From positions 1 to 9,023 of the forward strand of contig JBMNSQ010000068.1 in assembly GCA_050945275.1 (NCBI GenBank): a stretch of 9,023 bases of DNA, read 5' to 3'. Made by a program: the position numbers and the translations under genes. Below the pieces are notes generated by a model. It was not told the origin of the DNA, made no database searches, and saw only the letters and a program-made list of their open reading frames with translations. Positions 5,673 to 9,023 of this stretch are shown here, piece after piece. The DNA comes from JAAYWY01 sp050945275 (GTDB taxonomy: Bacteria; Bacillota; DTU030; DUMP01). Position 1 is the first letter of the stretch; every line of letters starts with the position of its first letter.

Positions 5673-5761
5673 TCCCTCCTTGGTCAATATTATGGGGAGG
5701 AGGAGAAGGTGTGCTTTGACCGGCACATTTTCTGAAAACATTTTGGGGAGGGAAAAGTTCG
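5673..5761 (+). promoter_or_regulatory. Leader of the transporter operon: mini-ORF and anti-Shine-Dalgarno segment
   Basis: TCCCTCC (5673-5679) is complementary to GGAGGGA (5747-5753), the ribosome binding site of the downstream lipoprotein gene, and partly to GGGGAGG at 5694-5700. The latter precedes a GTG-initiated frame of eight codons (5709-5735). A TATTAT (5688-5693) could be a -10, but no good -35 is spaced correctly. Translational control is possible but unproven. Confidence 0.25.
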
Positions 5762-6829
5762 GTGAAAGTTAAGGTCTGGTCAGTGTTGGTGGTGGTGATG
5801 GCTGTCTTGGTGGTTGGGTGCAGCCCTACTCCAGCCCCCCAAGAGCCAAGTCCTCCGCCGCAAGAGGTCGATGTGCTAAGTCCGTTATCACCCGAGGTAA
5901 CCGTAACCGTTGGGGCCAAGGAAGTAGTCTCTGATGCTGGTTTACTCATTGGGATGGCCAAAGGTTATTACAAAGAGCTGGGACTCAACATAGAGTCAGT
6001 CAACTTCAATACCGGTCAGGAAATGATAAATGCGCTGGCGGCCGGGCAATTGGATGTGGGTTGTACGGTAAGTGCGGCCGGTCTGTTTAACGCTATGTTG
6101 CGTGACATTGACATCAAGGTTGTCGCCGACAAAGGCATCAATGTTGCTGGCCAAGGGTACTATCGACTTTGTATACGTAAAGAATTGGTAGACGAAATCA
6201 AGGACTTTGAGGACCTTAGAGGACGTAGGCTAGCTGTTGTGGGCACGGCCTCGCTCGACGAGATTGCCTTGGATCGTTGCTTAAACGCTGGCGGTATGAC
6301 CACAGATGATGTAGAACTGGAGGTAATTCGCGCTTTTCCGGACATTGTGGCTGCCATGGCCAACGGCAGCATCGACGGAGGTATGATTATTGAGCCCTTT
6401 GTCACCCAAGGCATTACCCAAGGTATTGTTGATCCCTGGAAAGACCCAGCAGAGTATGACCCCCATGCCCAAACGGCGTTTCTGGTCTACGGAACTTCCA
6501 TCATCGAGCGGCCTGAAGTGGCTGATCGGTTCATGATTGCTTATATTAAGGCTCTACGCGATTACAATGATGCCTTCTTCAAAGACAAGAACCGCGACGA
6601 GATTATCACAATCTTGGCCGAAAGGTCAGTTGTTAAAGACAGAGAACTCTATGAACATATGTTCCCAGTTGGACTAAATCCCGACGGATACGCCCGGGCC
6701 AAAGGTGTTGATTTGGATATCCAGTGGTACAAACAGCGTGAGCTCATAAAAGGCGATCTGAAATTGGAAGATGTTCTTGATAATCAGTATGTTGATCGCG
6801 CCCTCGAAGCAATAGGTAAATACGAGTAA
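5762..6829 (+). CDS. ABC importer substrate-binding lipoprotein, NMT1/SsuA-TauA-like
   Basis: The 355-residue protein captures a small solute outside the membrane and delivers it to the adjacent permease. The N-terminus is a lipoprotein signal: two lysines, a valine-rich core, and the lipobox VVGC with Cys20 as the lipidated residue. A Pro-rich linker (22-35) follows, then a periplasmic-binding-protein type II fold of the NMT1/THI5-like family. Typical segments are GLLIGMAKGYYKELGLNIE (60-78), NTGQEMINALAAGQLDVG (from 84) and the later IDGGMIIEPFV. Relatives bind sulfonates, taurine, nitrate or cyanate, aromatic acids or thiamine precursors; nothing here decides among them, and no catabolic or thiamine gene is nearby. 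The start is GTG at 5762 with GGGGAGGG nine bases upstream. It is the first gene of a three-gene importer operon. A hairpin after its stop could keep it in excess over the membrane parts. Confidence 0.9.
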   Translation: MKVKVWSVLVVVMAVLVVGCSPTPAPQEPSPPPQEVDVLSPLSPEVTVTVGAKEVVSDAGLLIGMAKGYYKELGLNIESVNFNTGQEMINALAAGQLDVGCTVSAAGLFNAMLRDIDIKVVADKGINVAGQGYYRLCIRKELVDEIKDFEDLRGRRLAVVGTASLDEIALDRCLNAGGMTTDDVELEVIRAFPDIVAAMANGSIDGGMIIEPFVTQGITQGIVDPWKDPAEYDPHAQTAFLVYGTSIIERPEVADRFMIAYIKALRDYNDAFFKDKNRDEIITILAERSVVKDRELYEHMFPVGLNPDGYARAKGVDLDIQWYKQRELIKGDLKLEDVLDNQYVDRALEAIGKYE

Positions 6830-6836
6830 GTCCATA

Positions 6837-6864
6837 AGGGAGGGCTGGGGCTGCAGCCCTCTTT
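6837..6864 (+). repeat. Intercistronic hairpin between binding-protein and permease genes
   Basis: AGGGCTG (6841-6847) and CAGCCCT (6854-6860) form a stem around a 6-base loop. Outer pairs, including two G-U, extend it to about 11 bp. No U-run follows (the next bases are CCCTGCC), so it is a poor full terminator. It may stabilise the upstream message or partly stop transcription. Confidence 0.55.
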
Positions 6865-6900
6865 CCCTGCCTCTCCCCCCGAACCCCGTGGAGGTGGTAC

Positions 6901-7662
6901 TTGGTGCGAACAGAAGGAAAAGTTGTCTCTTTTTTTTCCCCGGTTTTGCTACTATTATTATGGGAAATTCTTGCCCGTTCGGGCCTGGTTGATATACGTT
7001 TGTTCTCTTGTCCCAGCCGTATTATGGAGACGTTTTTCCCGGTTCTTTTTTCTGGCGAACTTCTGTATCATAGTTGGATCAGTGTTCGCCGTATTATCTT
7101 AGGATTTGCCGCCGGTGCCCTGCCCGGTGTGGTGCTCGGACTGTCTATGGGCTTGTTTCCACTAGTGCGGGCAGCTCTCGAGCCCATGGTAGCGGCTACT
7201 TTTCCAATTCCCAAGCTGGCTGTTATGCCGCTCATTCTACTAGTATTTGGACTCGGAGAAAGTTCCAAGATATTTACCATTGCCATTGGCGTTTTTTATT
7301 TAGTCCTGATAAATACCATGGCCGGAGTTTTGAGCATTGATAAAATCTATCTCGACGTAGCCAAAAACTATAATGCCAGTCGTTGGAATTTTTATTGCAC
7401 TGTCGCTTTGCCCGGTGCATTGCCCATGATTTTCGCCGGCTTTAAGCTGGGAATGGGAACGGCCCTGCTGCTCATTGTGGCGGCCGAACTATCCGCTGCC
7501 CGGGCCGGTGTCGGCTACTGGATATGGCGGGCCTACGATATGTTTGATATTGAACGCATGTTTGTAGCTCTAATCATGATGTCTGTCCTCGGCTATATTA
7601 TGTCCTATCTATTGGACTACATTGAACGGCGGGTGATACCATGGAAAACACCCCATGTTTAA
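6901..7662 (+). CDS. ABC importer permease, SsuC/TauC-like (BPD_transp_1)
   Basis: The 253-residue integral membrane protein forms the translocation channel for the neighbouring lipoprotein and ATPase. Several hydrophobic segments are visible (for example about 10-25, 60-85, 100-135, 180-200, 220-240), in line with six membrane helices in this family. The cytoplasmic EAA coupling loop is recognisable but degenerate: Asp152-Val-Ala...Asn158...Val168-Ala-Leu-Pro171. The usual EAA reads DVA and the usual Gly is Asn, while the LP end is kept. The start is either TTG at 6901 or the adjacent GTG at 6904; GGAGG (6890-6894) sits six or nine bases away, and the difference is one residue. The stop is TAA at 7662, 32 bases before the ATPase start. 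Confidence 0.92.
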   Translation: MVRTEGKVVSFFSPVLLLLLWEILARSGLVDIRLFSCPSRIMETFFPVLFSGELLYHSWISVRRIILGFAAGALPGVVLGLSMGLFPLVRAALEPMVAATFPIPKLAVMPLILLVFGLGESSKIFTIAIGVFYLVLINTMAGVLSIDKIYLDVAKNYNASRWNFYCTVALPGALPMIFAGFKLGMGTALLLIVAAELSAARAGVGYWIWRAYDMFDIERMFVALIMMSVLGYIMSYLLDYIERRVIPWKTPHV

Positions 7663-7683
7663 GTGGCGGTAACATTGCATGCA

Positions 7684-7689
7684 GGGAGG
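7684..7689 (+). promoter_or_regulatory. Ribosome binding site favouring the ATPase start at 7695
   Basis: GGGAGG lies five bases before the ATG at 7695. The earlier ATG at 7641 has only GGGTGAT three bases away and would give an 18-residue extension overlapping the permease gene. Confidence 0.65.
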
Positions 7690-7694
7690 CTAAG

Positions 7695-8492
7695 ATGAGC
7701 TCTAGGCGTGATGCTATCTTAGTAAATAACATTAGTAAGGTGTTCCCTAGACACCGTGGCTCTCCGATAGTAGCCTTGGAAAATATAAATCTTACAGTAA
7801 AGGAGGGCGAATTTCTTTGTATCGTGGGGCCCAGTGGGTGCGGTAAGACCACCTTACTTCGAATTTTGGCCAATCTAGAGCAACCTACCACTGGCGGGGC
7901 CGTGGTAACGGTTCGAGAAGAAGGCAAACCAGTTAACTCTATGGTGTTCCAAGAACAATCGCTATTTCCTTGGTATACGGTAAAAACCAATGTAATCTAT
8001 GGTTTAGCCATGAGGAACGTTCCTAAGGCAGAGCGCGAACTCATCGCCGATCATTATCTTAAAATGACTGGCCTTACTAAATTTGCCCACGCTTATCCCC
8101 ATCAACTATCCGGCGGCATGAAACAGCGAGTGAGTGTGGCCCGAGCCTTCGCCAACGACCCTTCGATATTGCTGCTAGACGAACCTTTTGGATCACTTGA
8201 TGAACAGACCAGAGTTATGCTTCAGCAAGAACTACTAAAAATATGGGAAGGAACTCAAAAGACAGCTATTTTCATTACCCACAGTATCGATGAGGCGCTA
8301 AGCTTAGGGGATAGGGTGTTAGTTATGACAGCCCGCCCGGGTAGAGTAAAAGAGATTTTACCTATTGACTTACCCCGGCCACGCAACCTTACTGTGATCC
8401 GATCTGATCCACGTTTTCTGGATTTGTTTCATACTATTTGGTCTAGTTTAAGAGAAGAAGTGATCAAAGCCCGCACCGAAGAGCTTGGTTAA
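7695..8492 (+). CDS. ABC importer ATPase, SsuB/TauB-like
   Basis: The 265-residue cytoplasmic subunit powers the importer by ATP hydrolysis as a dimer. All nucleotide-binding motifs are intact: Walker A GPSGCGKT (45-52), Q-loop Gln86 in VFQEQSLFPW, signature LSGGMKQR (138-145), Walker B ILLLDEP with Asp162 and catalytic Glu163, D-loop GSLD, and switch His196 in ITHS. The VFQEQSLFPW stretch and the roughly 260-residue length are typical of the nitrate/sulfonate/taurine class, with no extra regulatory domain. The frame is open from an ATG at 7641 inside the permease gene. I chose the ATG at 7695 because GGGAGG (7684-7689) lies five bases before it and the product then begins close to the conserved first strand. 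It is probably the last gene of the operon. Confidence 0.93.
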   Translation: MSSRRDAILVNNISKVFPRHRGSPIVALENINLTVKEGEFLCIVGPSGCGKTTLLRILANLEQPTTGGAVVTVREEGKPVNSMVFQEQSLFPWYTVKTNVIYGLAMRNVPKAERELIADHYLKMTGLTKFAHAYPHQLSGGMKQRVSVARAFANDPSILLLDEPFGSLDEQTRVMLQQELLKIWEGTQKTAIFITHSIDEALSLGDRVLVMTARPGRVKEILPIDLPRPRNLTVIRSDPRFLDLFHTIWSSLREEVIKARTEELG

Positions 8493-8502
8493 TAGTTCTG
8501 GT

Positions 8503-8532
8503 AAAAACTTTAACCACCCAAAAGGTTTTTTT
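8503..8532 (+). terminator. Weak terminator after the transporter operon
   Basis: AAAAAC (8503-8508) pairs with GTTTTT (8525-8530). With a one-base bulge, a few inner A-T pairs can add to the stem, and a run of seven T ends it. The stem is AT-rich and weak, so some read-through is possible. Confidence 0.4.
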
Positions 8533-8535
8533 GCC

Positions 8536-8564
8536 TTGGTCAGCGAAACTATAGTTAGTATAAT
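8536..8564 (+). promoter_or_regulatory. Promoter of the diadenylate cyclase gene
   Basis: TTGGTC (8536-8541) and a perfect TATAAT (8559-8564) are 17 bp apart, with a predicted transcript start near 8571 and a leader of about 50 bases before the ATG at 8622. Confidence 0.6.
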
Positions 8565-8621
8565 GGTTATAAAGATAAGGAAGTAATAGAAAGAGAAACA
8601 GTAAATGGTAAGGTGAAGCTT

Positions 8622-9023
8622 ATGCTGACACAGCTTGGCGAATTTGGCTTGCTGGATGTTTTGGATATTATAATAGTGGCCTTCGTCTTTTACCGGGTGA
8701 TCATCTGGATAAGGGGCACTCGTGCCGTACAGCTAATTAAAGGGTTGGCTGTACTTTTGCTCGCCTACTCTTTTAGCCGGCGCTTTGAGTTGGCAGCTAC
8801 CAGTTGGCTGCTCAATAAGGGAATGACCATGGGCCTGATTGCCATCCCGCTCATTTTTCAGCCCGAACTTAGGCGTGGCCTAGAACAACTAGGCCGCGGC
8901 CGCCTTTTTTCGGGGACTACTCGTTTTGTTGAGGCCGGTGACGTAAGTCACACGATCCGCGAAGTAGTGCGGGCGGTCCAGGTGCTATCCCAGAATAAAG
9001 TTGGAGCTCTGATGGTGCTGGAG
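8622..9023 (+). CDS. cdaA: Diadenylate cyclase CdaA, 5' part (cut by the window edge)
   Basis: The first 134 residues are present of a protein usually about 270-280 long that makes cyclic di-AMP from two ATP. Three N-terminal hydrophobic helices (about 12-30, 37-52, 62-82) are followed by the family-typical stretch IPLIFQPELRRGLEQLGRG (about 80-98). A juxtamembrane segment then leads into the start of the DAC domain, with NKVGALMVLE at the cut edge. The catalytic DGA and RHR motifs would lie beyond the window. The start is ATG at 8622 with AAGGTGA five bases upstream. In Firmicutes cdaA is usually followed by cdaR and glmM, which would be expected just to the right. c-di-AMP controls potassium and osmolyte balance and wall homeostasis. 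The gene has its own promoter and is probably not part of the transporter operon. Confidence 0.93.
   Translation, partial: MLTQLGEFGLLDVLDIIIVAFVFYRVIIWIRGTRAVQLIKGLAVLLLAYSFSRRFELAATSWLLNKGMTMGLIAIPLIFQPELRRGLEQLGRGRLFSGTTRFVEAGDVSHTIREVVRAVQVLSQNKVGALMVLE

Noticed and set aside
7641..7694. Longer start of the ABC ATPase overlapping the permease gene
   Set aside because: GGGAGG before the ATG at 7695 is the better ribosome binding site and the added 18 residues do not look like family sequence. It cannot be fully excluded because of the weak GGGTGAT site at 7631-7637.
7598..7990. Antisense frame of 130 codons across the permease/ATPase junction
   Set aside because: It overlaps the conserved Walker A region of the ATPase on the other strand, so its openness reflects codon use of the real gene.

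Overview
The window looks like a stretch of chromosome from a Firmicute, probably of the class Clostridia. This is inferred from strong AGGAGG-type ribosome binding sites, frequent GTG/TTG starts, TATAAT-type -10 boxes, a PerR-type peroxide regulator, an ARG-box-like site before argG, and the start of a CdaA-type diadenylate cyclase gene. No species can be named from the sequence alone. Almost all of it is ordinary core and transport gene content. No tRNA, rRNA, CRISPR array, prophage or intact insertion sequence is visible.

Layout: positions 1-9 hold only the first three codons (Met-Lys-Lys) of a gene that runs leftward out of the window. About 60-90 bp upstream of its start lie three 11-bp-spaced TTCAC(C/A) repeats resembling a Pho box. 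A rightward gene (310-1758) encodes a membrane-anchored M1 zinc aminopeptidase. It is followed by a perR-like gene (1862-2296) with its own promoter and a palindromic operator candidate. A perfect bidirectional terminator (2321-2361) separates perR from a convergent small gene (2376-2714, minus strand). That gene encodes a ferritin-like protein whose metal-ligand spacing matches the encapsulated-ferritin (EncFtn) family.

The next transcription unit is argG-argH (2865-5464), the last two steps of arginine biosynthesis. The genes overlap by four bases, and a promoter overlapped by a good ARG-box match lies in front. After argH come a roughly 130-bp element with imperfect terminal inverted repeats (MITE-like) and then a strong terminator (5637-5663).

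Positions 5762-8492 encode a complete ABC importer of the NMT1/SsuABC/TauABC type: lipoprotein binding protein, permease and ATPase. Its substrate cannot be assigned. A stable hairpin between the binding-protein and permease genes may lower expression of the distal genes. After a weak terminator, a new promoter drives the 5' part of a CdaA-like c-di-AMP synthase gene (8622 to the window edge).

The parts most worth a second look are the EncFtn-like protein without an encapsulin tag, the Pho-box-like repeats, the operator candidates at perR and argG, and the MITE-like element. I did not find a convincing new multi-gene system. Several start sites given here are downstream of the longest open frame because a strong ribosome binding site and the family's N-terminus support the shorter form.
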